A program made the position numbers and the translations under genes. 64,000 nucleotides of DNA from positions 124,001-188,000 of the forward strand of contig JAJDTM010000056.1 of assembly GCA_022827185.1 (NCBI GenBank), read 5' to 3'. Source of the DNA: Candidatus Poribacteria bacterium. Lineage in GTDB: Bacteria; Poribacteria; WGA-4E; WGA-3G. The notes under the pieces are model-generated. The model did no database searches. It had not been told where the DNA came from and worked only from the letters and a program-made list of their open reading frames with translations. Of the stretch, positions 53,387-63,077 are shown piece by piece (the stretch's first letter is position 1; every line of letters starts with the position of its first letter).

Positions 53387-54715
53387 ATGATTACACATAT
53401 ACGGGTAAAAAACTTCAAATCGTGGCAAGATAGTGGTGAGGTGAAATTTGCACCACTGACCGGCTTTTTTGGGACAAATAGTTCTGGCAAGAGTAGTCTG
53501 TTGCAAATGCTATTGTTGCTTAAGCAGACGGTGGAGCGTTCAGATCTAGAGGAAGTTATATTCTTCGGTGATGAGAATTCTCTTGTTAATCTTGGCAGCT
53601 TCCGTGAAGTGATTCATAGGCATAAAGAGGAGGAGTTGCTTGAGCTGGAGTTTGGGTGTAAACTCCAAGAAGCCTTGGCAATAGAAGTTTTGGGGGAAGA
53701 TTCCGAGGGGAATATCAGGAATATTATAATGCCTATTGATAATTTCTCGTTTAACACGGCCCTCCGAGTAGACGGGTCGGAGCTCAAGACTGAACGCTTT
53801 CTTTATAGTTTTGAATCTTGTGATATTCGAGAGATAAGATGGGAATCGTATCATTTACATTACAAAAATTTGCTTGGTGAAGAAGAAACAGTTACGATGG
53901 TCCCAAAAAGCTTCCACGGAGGGCCAGCATGGGCAGCACCTGATGTTCTAAAACCGTTTTTCCCTGCGTTTAAAAATCTCTTTAAGCATGTTTATCCTCT
54001 CGGTCCAACCCGTGTTCAACCGAAACGTTCCTATCATTGGGATGATAAAGATCCAACGGATGTAGGGTTGTGGGGTGATAAGGTCATTGACGCTCTCCTC
54101 TGTGCTCACATGCGCCGTGTGAAAATCTCTAAGAAAGGAGAAGAGGCAACGATTGAGGATCGGATATCCGAATGGCTCCGAGAGATGGACTTGGCCTACT
54201 CATTTTTACTTAAGCCAATTGGTGCTTTGAAGAATGATAACTATGAGGTTCAAATCCAAAAAAGTGCCACGAGCCCGGCAGTGACATTGGCTGATATGGG
54301 ATATGGATTAGCTGATGTTTTGCCTATGTTAGTTCTCTGTTACTATACACCAGAGGGTTCAACCCTAATTTTGGAACAGCCCGGTATCCACCTCCATCCA
54401 AAGGTTCAATCTCAACTTGCAGATCTCTTAATAGAGGTAGTCACTGAAAGGAAACTTCAGATTTTGGTAGAGAGCCACAGCGAACACCTATTAAATCGGT
54501 TGCAGCGGCGTATTGCTGAGGAAAAGATTGGCGTTGATAAAACTGCACTCTATTTTTGTCGTAACGATGAAGGCGTTTCTGAAATTGACAGGTTAGAAAT
54601 GGATGAATTCGGCAATATTGCAAATTGGCCAGAAAATTTTTTCGGTAACGAGATGGGTGACCTGTTTGCAATGACAGAAGCACAGAGGGCACGTCAAAAG
54701 AGAGCGGAGGGTTAA
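53387..54715 (+). CDS. AAA ATPase (DUF3696) of ATPase-PIN pair 1
   Basis: A 442-residue SMC/OLD-like ATPase. Walker A is GTNSSGKSS (29-37); LILEQPGIHLHPK is the Walker B region and VESHSEHLLNRLQ the switch-His helix; the DUF3696 tail (NIANWPENFFGNE) closes the protein. Such ATPases sense foreign DNA or DNA ends and control a partner nuclease. ATG 53387 is supported by GGAGG and by the paralogue 55239, which begins MITHI in the same way; upstream residues of the frame come from the MITE edge. The stop overlaps the PIN gene (TAATG). Confidence 0.85.
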   Translation: MITHIRVKNFKSWQDSGEVKFAPLTGFFGTNSSGKSSLLQMLLLLKQTVERSDLEEVIFFGDENSLVNLGSFREVIHRHKEEELLELEFGCKLQEALAIEVLGEDSEGNIRNIIMPIDNFSFNTALRVDGSELKTERFLYSFESCDIREIRWESYHLHYKNLLGEEETVTMVPKSFHGGPAWAAPDVLKPFFPAFKNLFKHVYPLGPTRVQPKRSYHWDDKDPTDVGLWGDKVIDALLCAHMRRVKISKKGEEATIEDRISEWLREMDLAYSFLLKPIGALKNDNYEVQIQKSATSPAVTLADMGYGLADVLPMLVLCYYTPEGSTLILEQPGIHLHPKVQSQLADLLIEVVTERKLQILVESHSEHLLNRLQRRIAEEKIGVDKTALYFCRNDEGVSEIDRLEMDEFGNIANWPENFFGNEMGDLFAMTEAQRARQKRAEG

Positions 54716-55242
54716 TGGACGCAGTTATCGTAGATACGAACGTGATTGTTATCGCAAATGATACCGATGACAAACGTAAGGATTGTAGAGACCGTTGTCA
54801 AAAGCGAATTCAACAAATTATTGACCAACGTGAAAAGGTAGTTATTGACGACAAAAGGCGAATTTTGGGAGAGTACCAGCATAATACACGTCCAAACACC
54901 CGAAAAGGAGTCGGTGATCTCTTTGTGAAAAGATTACTACAAAATCTTGGAAACCCAGAGATCTGCACAATGGTGCCTATCACACCCTTGGCTGGAAATG
55001 GAACTGATTTTGAAGAATTTCCTACTGACACCGCTTTAATCAATTTTGACCCTGATGATAGAAAATTCATTGCCGTTGCCCTTGCACACAAACGCGATAA
55101 TGGACGAGTCCCAACCATCTTGTTGGCAATAGATAGGGGATGGCTTCAATTTATGGCAGTGCTTGCAAACCATGGAGTTAGCGTTGACCTCATCTGTGAG
55201 GAGGATATGCAGCGTCCACACCAAGGAAGGAAAGGAAAATGA
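54715..55242 (+). CDS. PIN-like nuclease of pair 1
   Basis: A 175-residue PIN-like protein. VDTNVIVIA gives Asp 7; IDDKRRILGEY supplies an acidic residue; FDPDDRKFIAVAL supplies the usual central aspartates and AIDRGW the fourth. PIN domains cut RNA, often as toxins (VapC). Here the ATPase presumably keeps it silent until triggered. The start overlaps the ATPase stop by one base and the stop overlaps ATPase 2 by ATGA, so synthesis is coupled. It has no VapB-like antitoxin neighbour. Confidence 0.72.
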   Translation: MDAVIVDTNVIVIANDTDDKRKDCRDRCQKRIQQIIDQREKVVIDDKRRILGEYQHNTRPNTRKGVGDLFVKRLLQNLGNPEICTMVPITPLAGNGTDFEEFPTDTALINFDPDDRKFIAVALAHKRDNGRVPTILLAIDRGWLQFMAVLANHGVSVDLICEEDMQRPHQGRKGK

Positions 55243-56522
55243 TTACGCATATACAGGTGAAAAACTTCAAATCTTGGGAAGATAGTAAAAAGGTAGAACT
55301 TGCACCATTAACAGGCTTTTTCGGGACAAATAGTTCTGGCAAGAGTAGTCTGTTGCAAATGCTGCTTTTGCTTAAGCAGACTATTAAAAGTGAGGAAATT
55401 CTTTTCTTCGGAGACGAAAATTCGCTTGTCCACTTGGGCAGTTTCCCTGAAGTGATTCATGGACATAATTTGGAGGCAAAGCTTGGATTGGGATTTGGAT
55501 GGAAAGTCGGTACACCGCTTACTATTAAAGCCTATTTGGAGGATAGTCTTGGAGGCAAAGAGGATATCTGTTTCACTACTGATAGTTTGACCTTCGACGC
55601 TTCTGTTTTGTGGAAAGATAATAGATGCGTCGTTGAGGGTGACCCCTACCGTGTTAAGACTGGAAATGAAGAGAAAATAATCAGCGCAGGAACTTATTCA
55701 AATAAAATTTATGGTGAACCATTTGAACTTGGATTGGAACCGGGAAGATCTGCGATAGATTTGATTTCATCCGAATTTAAGAAACTATTTTCTCACGTCT
55801 ATTATCTCGGTCCCACTCGTGTCCATCCGCAACGACTTTATCATTGGGAAGGGACAGACCCTAATAGTGTAGGACAAAGTGGTGAAGATATGATTGCTTC
55901 ACTACTTAACGCTCGCGTGGATCAACGAACAACCCCTTATAAAGGAAAAGACGTACCGATTGAGGAACGAATCTCTTGGTGGCTCCGAAAAATGGATCTC
56001 GGTTATGCCTTTTCTATTAAACGGAGTAGGGCTGGTACGGATCGGGACTATGATGTTCTTATTCAAAAAGGTCCTGACAGCACCAAGGTAACATTAGCAG
56101 ATATGGGATACGGTCTATCACAATTTCTACCGGTGTTGGTTCATTGCTATTATGCACCGGAGGGTTCAACCCTGATTTTGGAACAGCCCGGCATCCACCT
56201 TCATCCCAAGGCACAAGCCGACCTTGCGGATCTGCTGATAGAAATTATCACGGAACGGAATCTTCAAGTTTTGATAGAGAGCCACAGTGAACATCTTTTG
56301 ACTCGCCTGCAACTTGGCATTGCAGAACAGAAGATTGCCTTTGATCAGACTGCCCTTTACTTTTGCGAAAATGACAACGGTGTTTCTACTATCAAATCAC
56401 TGGACGTTGATGAGCTCGGTAACATCAAAAATTGGCCGAAAAAGTTTTTTGGCAACGTGAGGGGGGACCTCGTTAAAATGACGCGTGAACAGATGAAACG
56501 TCAGAAGAAAGCGGAGGGTTAA
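55239..56522 (+). CDS. AAA ATPase (DUF3696) of ATPase-PIN pair 2
   Basis: A 427-residue paralogue of the ATPase at 53387 with the same motifs: GTNSSGKSS (29-37), LILEQPGIHLHPK, IESHSEHLLTRLQ and a NIKNWPKKFFGN tail. The middle third is diverged, while 41 nt over the P-loop are identical (53471-53511 and 55323-55363). It overlaps PIN 1 by ATGA and PIN 2 by TAATG. The variable middle section may carry partner or trigger specificity. Confidence 0.85.
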   Translation: MITHIQVKNFKSWEDSKKVELAPLTGFFGTNSSGKSSLLQMLLLLKQTIKSEEILFFGDENSLVHLGSFPEVIHGHNLEAKLGLGFGWKVGTPLTIKAYLEDSLGGKEDICFTTDSLTFDASVLWKDNRCVVEGDPYRVKTGNEEKIISAGTYSNKIYGEPFELGLEPGRSAIDLISSEFKKLFSHVYYLGPTRVHPQRLYHWEGTDPNSVGQSGEDMIASLLNARVDQRTTPYKGKDVPIEERISWWLRKMDLGYAFSIKRSRAGTDRDYDVLIQKGPDSTKVTLADMGYGLSQFLPVLVHCYYAPEGSTLILEQPGIHLHPKAQADLADLLIEIITERNLQVLIESHSEHLLTRLQLGIAEQKIAFDQTALYFCENDNGVSTIKSLDVDELGNIKNWPKKFFGNVRGDLVKMTREQMKRQKKAEG

Positions 56523-57070
56523 TGAACGCTGTTGTTGTAGATACAAATGTTATTTTGGCTGCAAAAGGCATGTCTGAACAGGCATGCCCCGACTGTGTAG
56601 TGGCATGTCAAGAACGGTTAAATGAGATTATTGAGGGGTCCGAGAGAGTGGTCATTGATGACGACTGGGTGATTCTCCGTGAGTACATAGACTACCTTGA
56701 AGATGACGATTCACCTGCAGATCCACGGAATGGAGCGCACTTTTTGGAATGGTTCATCCGCAATTATGAGAATCCGGAGGCATGTGCGCAGGTGCCTATT
56801 ACCCCATCTGAGGATGGAACCGGTTTTGAAGAGTTACCCGATGTGTTCAGTCCATTCGACGCGGACGACCATAAATTTATTGTCGTTGCAGTTGTATATG
56901 AGGATGTATATCAAAAAAAAGCAACTATTTTACAGTCTGTAGATAGTCAGTGGTACAGTTCTCGAAACCTATTCATTGAGAACGGTTTGATAGTTGAATT
57001 CATCTGTGAAGAGAACATCCGTCACTTACACGAACGACGCGAGAAAAGGCGGCATTCAGAAGGAAGATAA
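56522..57070 (+). CDS. PIN-like nuclease of pair 2
   Basis: A 182-residue paralogue of PIN 1. VDTNVILAA (Asp 7), RVVIDDDWVILREY, FDADDHKFIVVAV and SVDSQW keep the acidic residues in order. Both copies also share a Cys-containing helix (CQKRIQQII and CQERLNEII). It overlaps its ATPase by one base and ends 11 nt before res. A small RNase toxin is the best guess. The two copies are clearly diverged from each other, more so than the ATPases. Confidence 0.72.
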   Translation: MNAVVVDTNVILAAKGMSEQACPDCVVACQERLNEIIEGSERVVIDDDWVILREYIDYLEDDDSPADPRNGAHFLEWFIRNYENPEACAQVPITPSEDGTGFEELPDVFSPFDADDHKFIVVAVVYEDVYQKKATILQSVDSQWYSSRNLFIENGLIVEFICEENIRHLHERREKRRHSEGR

Positions 57071-57081
57071 AAGGCATCCAA

Positions 57082-60078
57082 ATGTCAAGAGTTACCATAG
57101 ACAACCCAGTTATCAATAGTCCGTTTGAAGAACCGAAACGGCACTTCAAATTCAACGCGCGCGGTATCACCGAAGAGATCGCTGAAGGTAGACGCAGAAG
57201 TGAATACTTCATGCCTTTCCCGAAACCGAAAAAGCAGTCAGGGCAAGCACAATTGCAGTTTGAACTTCCCGATCGCGATCTCCGAGAGGCGAACACGTTT
57301 ATCAACAGTGTTCGTACCCAAGTAGCAGCGTGGCGGAATAGCGGTTATCCCGGTGTAACCCCAACAACGAGGCGGCTCCTTGAACATTGGAACAATCCGG
57401 AGAACGAACCGCGCCTCTATTTCTGTCAACGTGAAGCCGTGGAGACTGCTATCTATCTCAACGAATATGAGAACAAACAGCGAGGTGATTCATTTCATAG
57501 CCAACTTGTGAAAGCAAACGAAGAAGCAAATCCCGATCTCTTCCGTGTCGCTTTCAAGATGGCGACAGGTAGCGGTAAAACGGTTGTCATGGCGATGCTG
57601 ATTGTGTATCATACGTTGAACAAAATCGCGAATCCGAAGAGCACCCGTTTCACCGATGCGTTTCTGATTGTGACCCCGGGTGTAACAATTCGAGACCGGC
57701 TTCAGGTGCTTTATCCAGAGAAACCGGAGAATGATTATAAAAAGATGAATCTGGTGCCGCGCACTGACTATGATACGCTCTGTCAAGCAAAGATCGTTAT
57801 CACTAATTATCACGCCTTCCAACGCCGCACAAAAGAGGAATTGAGCAAAATAGGTAAACAAGTACTCGGTGCAGGTGCTGAAAATTTCAGGGAAACACCG
57901 GAAGAGATGGTAACTCGCATTTGCCGAGGACTTGGTCGGAAGAAAGATATTATCGTACTAAACGATGAAGCGCATCACTGCTACCGTCCAAAAAAGAATA
58001 AGAAATCAGTGTCAGCAGAAGACGAAGCGCGCTTGTGGATAAACGGGATCGAAGCCGTTAAAGCAAAGATCGGCGTAAAACAGGTCTACGATTTATCTGC
58101 GACACCGTTCTTTCTGAGTGGCTCAGGATATTCAACCACTACGTCGAGTGGAAAAAAACTCAACGAAGGCGTGCTGTTTCCTTGGGTGGTTTCGGATTTT
58201 GCATTAATTGATTCGATTGAATCTGGTATTGCGAAGGTGCCTCGCGTGCCAGTGGCTGATGATACAATGAGAGGGGATCCGATTTATCGCCGTCTCTGGG
58301 ATGTAGTGGGTCCTAAACTTCGCGGAATCACTTCGGATGGCGACCCCCAACTGCCTCAAGAATTGGAAACCGCACTGCAAAGTCTTTACATCAATTATGA
58401 AAAGTCTTATGACCTGTGGCAAAAGAATCCACAGGGATTGACACCTCCTGTGATGATTGTGGTTTGCAATAATACAAAAGTCTCTAAACTTGTTTACGAC
58501 TGGGTTGCCGGTTGGGAGAAAAAGGACACAACTGGAGAGAATGTTGTTGTCAAAGGGAACCTCCCCATATTCAATAATGAGGACAACGGGGTATGGAGTG
58601 AACACTTGAATACACTCCTGATTGACAGTAATCAGTTGGAATCCGGCGAAGCCCTGAAAGGCGAGTTTAAAAAAGCCGCTCTCACGCAGATTGAGCAGTT
58701 CAAACGCGAGACAAATACGGATAAAGTTACGGACGCGGATTTGTTGCGTGAAGCGATGAACACGGTTGGTAAGAAAGGCAAACTCGGCGAGCAGATAAAA
58801 TGTGTCGTCTCAGTTTCGATGCTCAGTGAGGGGTGGGATGCGAAGCGGGTAACGCATATCCTTGGGGTGAGAGCATTTAGTACGCAGCTGCTCTGTGAAC
58901 AGGTTGTCGGCAGAGGTCTGCGTCGCTCCAGTCATGATGTGGAAAGGACAACTGTTGATGTCAATGGAGAAGATATTGTATTGGAAACGTTTCCACCGGA
59001 ATACGCTGAAGTCTACGGCGTACCTTTCTCGTTTATCCCAGCCACCGGTAGTAGCAAGACCATAGATCCGCGTCCCGTGACAGAAGTAGAGGCTATCCCT
59101 GAACGAAAAGCAACATGTGAAATTACATTTCCGATAGTTGCAGGATATCGTCGCCACCATCCGCCTAAAAAAATTGATGCTATTTTTTCTCCAGAGTCTC
59201 GCTATGAACTTTCCACTGAAAAAGTTACGACGCTAACAGAAGTTGAGGACATAACAGGAGGCATCGAAAAGATCATATTAGCGTATCAAACAAAATTTCG
59301 CGAACAAGAGACAGCCTACCATCTCGCGAACGTGATAATGGAGACACATCTTCGAGATAGTGATAACGATGCAAAGTGGTGGTTATTTCCACAAGTGCTG
59401 TGTGTCACACGCAGATGGCTAGCGGAATGTGTTACCTATAAAGACAACACGTACCCACAACTTTTTCAGATTGGTGAAATCGCTCGCGAAGCGGCATTTC
59501 GGATTTATCAAGCGATTCTGAGGGCAGAACAGCAAGCCCGAACCTGCGATCCCGAAGATGATCCGTCATCAAAGGCGTTCCTTCCAATTTTCTCCCATAA
59601 AAACCGTATCGGATCAACAGAAGATGTCGCTTTTGAAACAACACAGCCAACGTGGGAAACACGACCCGATAAGTGTCATATCTCGCATGTCGTCGCGGAT
59701 ACGGATTCGTGGGAGCAGAAAACAGCACAAGCACTTGAGCAGATGGATGAAATCGTTGCCTACGTCAAAAATCATAATTTGGGTTTCACAATTCCGTACG
59801 TCAACCACAATGGCGTAAGCCGGCAATATGTTCCCGATTTTATTGCTTGCATCCAAAAACAGGGAGATGTCCCTGACAATAATACCGTAAACCTAATTCT
59901 TGAAACCTCCGGCATGAAACGCGAAGACAAAGTTCAAAAGGTAAACACTGTCAAAAATATGTGGGTACCAGCCGTGAACAACCATGGTGAGTTTGGAGAA
60001 TGGACGTTCCTTGAAATTACCGACCCATGGAATATCCAAAACACCATTCGCGAGCTCATGAGTGAATATGCGTCGTAA
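57082..60078 (+). CDS. Type III-like restriction subunit: DEAH helicase + nuclease (Res)
   Basis: A 998-residue protein. Helicase motifs run FKMATGSGKT (158-167), LNDEAHH (DEAH at 295-298), LSATPFF (339) and QVVGRGLRR (607). Near the C-terminus VPDFIAC (PDF 918-920) and ILETSG (E941) form a PD-(D/E)XK-like site, although the usual ExK is written ETS. It is the restriction partner of the Mod at 49371 and shares an operon with the ATPase-PIN genes. Ribosome site AAAAGG. The next gene, a pot-type permease, overlaps its end by 17 nt, which places the island border there. Confidence 0.85.
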   Translation: MSRVTIDNPVINSPFEEPKRHFKFNARGITEEIAEGRRRSEYFMPFPKPKKQSGQAQLQFELPDRDLREANTFINSVRTQVAAWRNSGYPGVTPTTRRLLEHWNNPENEPRLYFCQREAVETAIYLNEYENKQRGDSFHSQLVKANEEANPDLFRVAFKMATGSGKTVVMAMLIVYHTLNKIANPKSTRFTDAFLIVTPGVTIRDRLQVLYPEKPENDYKKMNLVPRTDYDTLCQAKIVITNYHAFQRRTKEELSKIGKQVLGAGAENFRETPEEMVTRICRGLGRKKDIIVLNDEAHHCYRPKKNKKSVSAEDEARLWINGIEAVKAKIGVKQVYDLSATPFFLSGSGYSTTTSSGKKLNEGVLFPWVVSDFALIDSIESGIAKVPRVPVADDTMRGDPIYRRLWDVVGPKLRGITSDGDPQLPQELETALQSLYINYEKSYDLWQKNPQGLTPPVMIVVCNNTKVSKLVYDWVAGWEKKDTTGENVVVKGNLPIFNNEDNGVWSEHLNTLLIDSNQLESGEALKGEFKKAALTQIEQFKRETNTDKVTDADLLREAMNTVGKKGKLGEQIKCVVSVSMLSEGWDAKRVTHILGVRAFSTQLLCEQVVGRGLRRSSHDVERTTVDVNGEDIVLETFPPEYAEVYGVPFSFIPATGSSKTIDPRPVTEVEAIPERKATCEITFPIVAGYRRHHPPKKIDAIFSPESRYELSTEKVTTLTEVEDITGGIEKIILAYQTKFREQETAYHLANVIMETHLRDSDNDAKWWLFPQVLCVTRRWLAECVTYKDNTYPQLFQIGEIAREAAFRIYQAILRAEQQARTCDPEDDPSSKAFLPIFSHKNRIGSTEDVAFETTQPTWETRPDKCHISHVVADTDSWEQKTAQALEQMDEIVAYVKNHNLGFTIPYVNHNGVSRQYVPDFIACIQKQGDVPDNNTVNLILETSGMKREDKVQKVNTVKNMWVPAVNNHGEFGEWTFLEITDPWNIQNTIRELMSEYAS

Positions 60079-60940
60079 TTATCATCTCTTAATTCTTCTC
60101 TTTCCAGTTATTTTTTGGTTTATCTGCTTCTTCCTGCTCCCACTGATCTCTGTGCTAATTTATAGTTTTATAGAGCGCGGGACTTACGGCGGAGTAGAGT
60201 GGAATTTCACACTGGAAAACTATGCACGTTTCCTTGGTCTTGAGGATCCAGAGCAGTTTGATACCTTATATCTTCGTATTCTGTGGCGATCAGTATCAAC
60301 AGCGTTGGTTTGCACTGCAGCCTGCCTCTTCCTCGGTTACCCATTCGCCTACTATCTGGCACGCTACAAACCGAAACACAGGAATATCCTATTACTGCTC
60401 GTCGTTGTCCCCTTCTGGACGAACTTCCTCATCCGAACCTACGCATGGATACTGATTTTGCGCACAGAGGGAATTTTGAACAGCCTCTTGGGAGCGGTAT
60501 TCCCGAACTGGGGACCGTTAGAGTTATTAAACACGCCACTCGCGGTGCAGATAGGACTCGTTTATGGCTACCTACCGTTTATGATACTCCCCTTATATGC
60601 AGCGCTGGAACAACTGGATATGTCGCTGTTGGAAGCAGCACAAGATTTAGGCGCATCGCCGCGGCGTGCTTTCTGGCATGTAACGGTGCCGCTGAGTCTG
60701 CCTGGTATCCTTGCCGGATCGATGCTGGTTTTTATTCCGACAGTAGGCGCGTTTCTGACACCGGATATCCTCGGCGGTGGGAAAGTGAGTTATATCGGTA
60801 ATGTGATTGAACGGCAATTCAAAACAGCGCGAGATTGGCCCTTCGGATCCGCGCTCTCGTTTATGTTGATGGGGATAGTGCTCGTCGGTACAGTGCTGTA
60901 CTTCCGCGCTTTACAACAGAGTGAGTCTGAAGTAACCTGA
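60062..60940 (+). CDS. Polyamine-type ABC permease, PotB-like
   Basis: A 292-residue permease with six helices. The EAA loop EAAQDLGASPRRAFWHVTVP (about 195-215) contacts the ATPase. The sequence VPFWTNFLIRTYAWILIL is typical of PotB. Start GTG 60062 or ATG 60068; both lie inside the end of res and neither has a clear ribosome site. The operon lacks a visible potA, which usually comes first, so the island may have displaced it. It is followed after 27 nt by the PotC-like gene. Confidence 0.88.
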   Translation: MNMRRNYHLLILLFPVIFWFICFFLLPLISVLIYSFIERGTYGGVEWNFTLENYARFLGLEDPEQFDTLYLRILWRSVSTALVCTAACLFLGYPFAYYLARYKPKHRNILLLLVVVPFWTNFLIRTYAWILILRTEGILNSLLGAVFPNWGPLELLNTPLAVQIGLVYGYLPFMILPLYAALEQLDMSLLEAAQDLGASPRRAFWHVTVPLSLPGILAGSMLVFIPTVGAFLTPDILGGGKVSYIGNVIERQFKTARDWPFGSALSFMLMGIVLVGTVLYFRALQQSESEVT

Positions 60941-60967
60941 TAGCTCCCGTTAGGGCAACTTAAAAAA

Positions 60968-61753
60968 ATGAAGCGAGTTCTTGAAGCCAATATTGGGTTG
61001 GTTTATCTTTTTTTATACGTTCCGATCTTAGTGGTTGTGGTGTTCTCGTTCAATAGCGGAGAACAGATTTCCGTTTGGGAAGGCTTCACCTTCGGTTGGT
61101 ATGCGAAACTGTTCGAGGACGCGGCATTGTGGCGCGCCTGTCGAAATAGCCTGATAGTCGCGGGTGTCGCAACGATCATCGCTACCATTATCGGAACGAC
61201 CACCGCGCTGGCGATAGAGCGATACCGATTCCGTTTCCGAACCGCGCTCACGCGATGCCTCTACCTCCCGATTATCATTCCTGATATTGTCTTAGCAATC
61301 GCATTATTGACCTTCTATGTCCAAACCCGTATCCCTGTCGGCTTACTCTCTGTAATTATTGCGCACTGCGTTTTCAATATCGCATACGTCACAATTGTGG
61401 TACGGGCGCGCCTACAAGGCTACGATAATACCTTAGAGGAAGCCGCGCGGGACCTCGGTGCGAACGAATGGCAGACATTTTGGCGGATAACATTTCCGCT
61501 CATTGCGCCCGGTATTATCGGCGGTGCACTGCTCGCTTTTACGCTCTCTATAGACGATTTCGTCATTACCTTCTTTACAGCAGGTGTCGGCTACACGACG
61601 CTATCTGTCCATATCTATTCGCTGTTGAAGTTTGGGATCACACCGAAACTCAATGCAATCTCAACAATGTTGCTCGCAAACTCAATCGTATTTATCCTAT
61701 TGTTTCTGCGGTTTCAAGGTAGGACTACCACTTCTCAAAAGCAGGAGGCATGA
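60968..61753 (+). CDS. Polyamine-type ABC permease, PotC-like
   Basis: A 261-residue permease with six helices and the EAA loop EEAARDLGANEWQTFWRITF. LSIDDFVITFFTAG near the C-terminus is the PotC hallmark. It pairs with the PotB-like protein to form the channel for spermidine or putrescine. No PotD binding protein gene follows; the next gene is alanine racemase, 82 nt on. Confidence 0.88.
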   Translation: MKRVLEANIGLVYLFLYVPILVVVVFSFNSGEQISVWEGFTFGWYAKLFEDAALWRACRNSLIVAGVATIIATIIGTTTALAIERYRFRFRTALTRCLYLPIIIPDIVLAIALLTFYVQTRIPVGLLSVIIAHCVFNIAYVTIVVRARLQGYDNTLEEAARDLGANEWQTFWRITFPLIAPGIIGGALLAFTLSIDDFVITFFTAGVGYTTLSVHIYSLLKFGITPKLNAISTMLLANSIVFILLFLRFQGRTTTSQKQEA

Positions 61754-61793
61754 GGGGCGATCTGCGAAAGAGATAGCAAATTTATGGGGTGTG

Positions 61794-61802
61794 TGGTATA
61801 AT
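61794..61802 (+). promoter_or_regulatory. Extended -10 promoter of alr
   Basis: TGGTATAAT is an extended -10 (TG-N-TATAAT); the -35 (TAGCAA) is weak. It lies 34 nt before the ATG. Confidence 0.55.
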
Positions 61803-61835
61803 TTCCCTATTGACGTCGCAAGGTAAAAAGACAAC

Positions 61836-62921
61836 ATGGATTATCACCGCACGTCCGCAGAAATCAATCTGGAGGCAATCCGACGAAACGCAGAGGCAAT
61901 AAAAGCTTATGCTGGAAAACGCTTAATCGCTGTCGTGAAAGCGGATGCTTACGGACACGGTGTGATCCGTGTCACAGAGGCATTGCGTTCCGTTGCTGAT
62001 ATGTTCGCTGTTGCGACAATTGAGGAAGGTGTAGCACTCCGTCAGGCAGGTATCCGCGAACCGATACTTGTCCTCTTTAGTTCGCTTCCAGAACAGGCAG
62101 GGCAAATCGTCGAATATGAGTTGACACCGACGATTGGGGAGTGGGAATTCGCGGAAAGACTAAACGAGATCGCATCCAGCACTGTCCACGTCCATATCAA
62201 TATCAATACCGGGATGAACCGGAATGGTGTGCGCTGGACGGAAGCAGTGCAGTTTTTGAACCGATTCAAAACGCTGGACCGGCTTGAAGTCGCGGGATTC
62301 TTTACGCATCTTGCGACTGCAGATGCAGCGGATAAAAGTTATGTTTCTGTTCAACTTGAGCGATTTTCGTCCGTACTTGAAAACATTTCTGACGGTAGCG
62401 AGTTGATCCACGCAGCGAACAGCGCGGCTGCACTCGCTATACCAGAATCGCATTTCGATGCCGTGCGTCCAGGCTTGAGCCTCTACGGAATCTATCCAGC
62501 ATCCGAAAAACCGATCGCGTTAGCACCCGCGCTGACGTGGAAGACGCGGATCGGATGGGTCGGTTCTATTTCCGAAGCGGAAGGCGTGAGTTACGGATTA
62601 ACATATAAAGCGTCGCATCAGACCCGTGTGGCAATGATACAGGTAGGCTACGGCGACGGTTACCCGCGAGCACTTTCTAATATAGGTGAGGTGTTAATCG
62701 GCGGGGTGCGTCGCCTGATTGTCGGAAGAGTTTGCATGGATGTGAGTGTTGTGCGTTTAGAACCTACAGATAATGTGTCCATCGGTGATGAAGTGGTGCT
62801 AATCGGCAAGCAGGGAGACGCGGAAATCACAGTTGATGAACTGGCACACCACACCGACACAATATCCTATGAAATCCTGACCCAGATCGGAAAACGCGTA
62901 AAACGGATTTTTAACTATTAA
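61836..62921 (+). CDS. alr: Alanine racemase
   Basis: A 361-residue PLP enzyme converting L- to D-alanine for peptidoglycan. The PLP lysine is K35 in VVKADAYGHG; the second catalytic base is the Tyr in GVSYGLTY; YGDGYPR and RVCMDVSVV are family landmarks. The length is that of a single-domain-pair Alr. AAGG precedes the ATG, with an extended -10 promoter closely upstream. Confidence 0.95.
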   Translation: MDYHRTSAEINLEAIRRNAEAIKAYAGKRLIAVVKADAYGHGVIRVTEALRSVADMFAVATIEEGVALRQAGIREPILVLFSSLPEQAGQIVEYELTPTIGEWEFAERLNEIASSTVHVHININTGMNRNGVRWTEAVQFLNRFKTLDRLEVAGFFTHLATADAADKSYVSVQLERFSSVLENISDGSELIHAANSAAALAIPESHFDAVRPGLSLYGIYPASEKPIALAPALTWKTRIGWVGSISEAEGVSYGLTYKASHQTRVAMIQVGYGDGYPRALSNIGEVLIGGVRRLIVGRVCMDVSVVRLEPTDNVSIGDEVVLIGKQGDAEITVDELAHHTDTISYEILTQIGKRVKRIFNY

Positions 62922-62927
62922 GTCGCT

Positions 62928-63059
62928 CAAAGTCTCCCTGATAAGGGGGTGTTTTTGCTGGGGGTGTTTGCTTGGGTATTTCTGCGTATTTCTTCTATAG
63001 GGGGTTCTTTCAGAAGGTGATGCTCAAAGTCCCCCTGATAAGGGGGATTTAGGGGGTTC
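62928..63059 (+). repeat. AAGTCCCCCTGATAAGG palindromes, two units
   Basis: A degenerate unit (62928-62950) followed by TGTTTTTGCTGGGGGTG and a full unit at 63025-63059 that ends AGGGGGTTCTTTCAGAA. Same arrangement in reverse order as at 9543-9650. The gap before the ABC gene is filled by it. Confidence 0.7.
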
Positions 63060-63077
63060 TTTCAGAATAATCAAAAA

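Noticed and set aside
54715..57070. Classical VapBC toxin-antitoxin loci
   Set aside because: The PIN proteins have ATPases and not VapB-like antitoxins as partners, and are longer than typical VapC.
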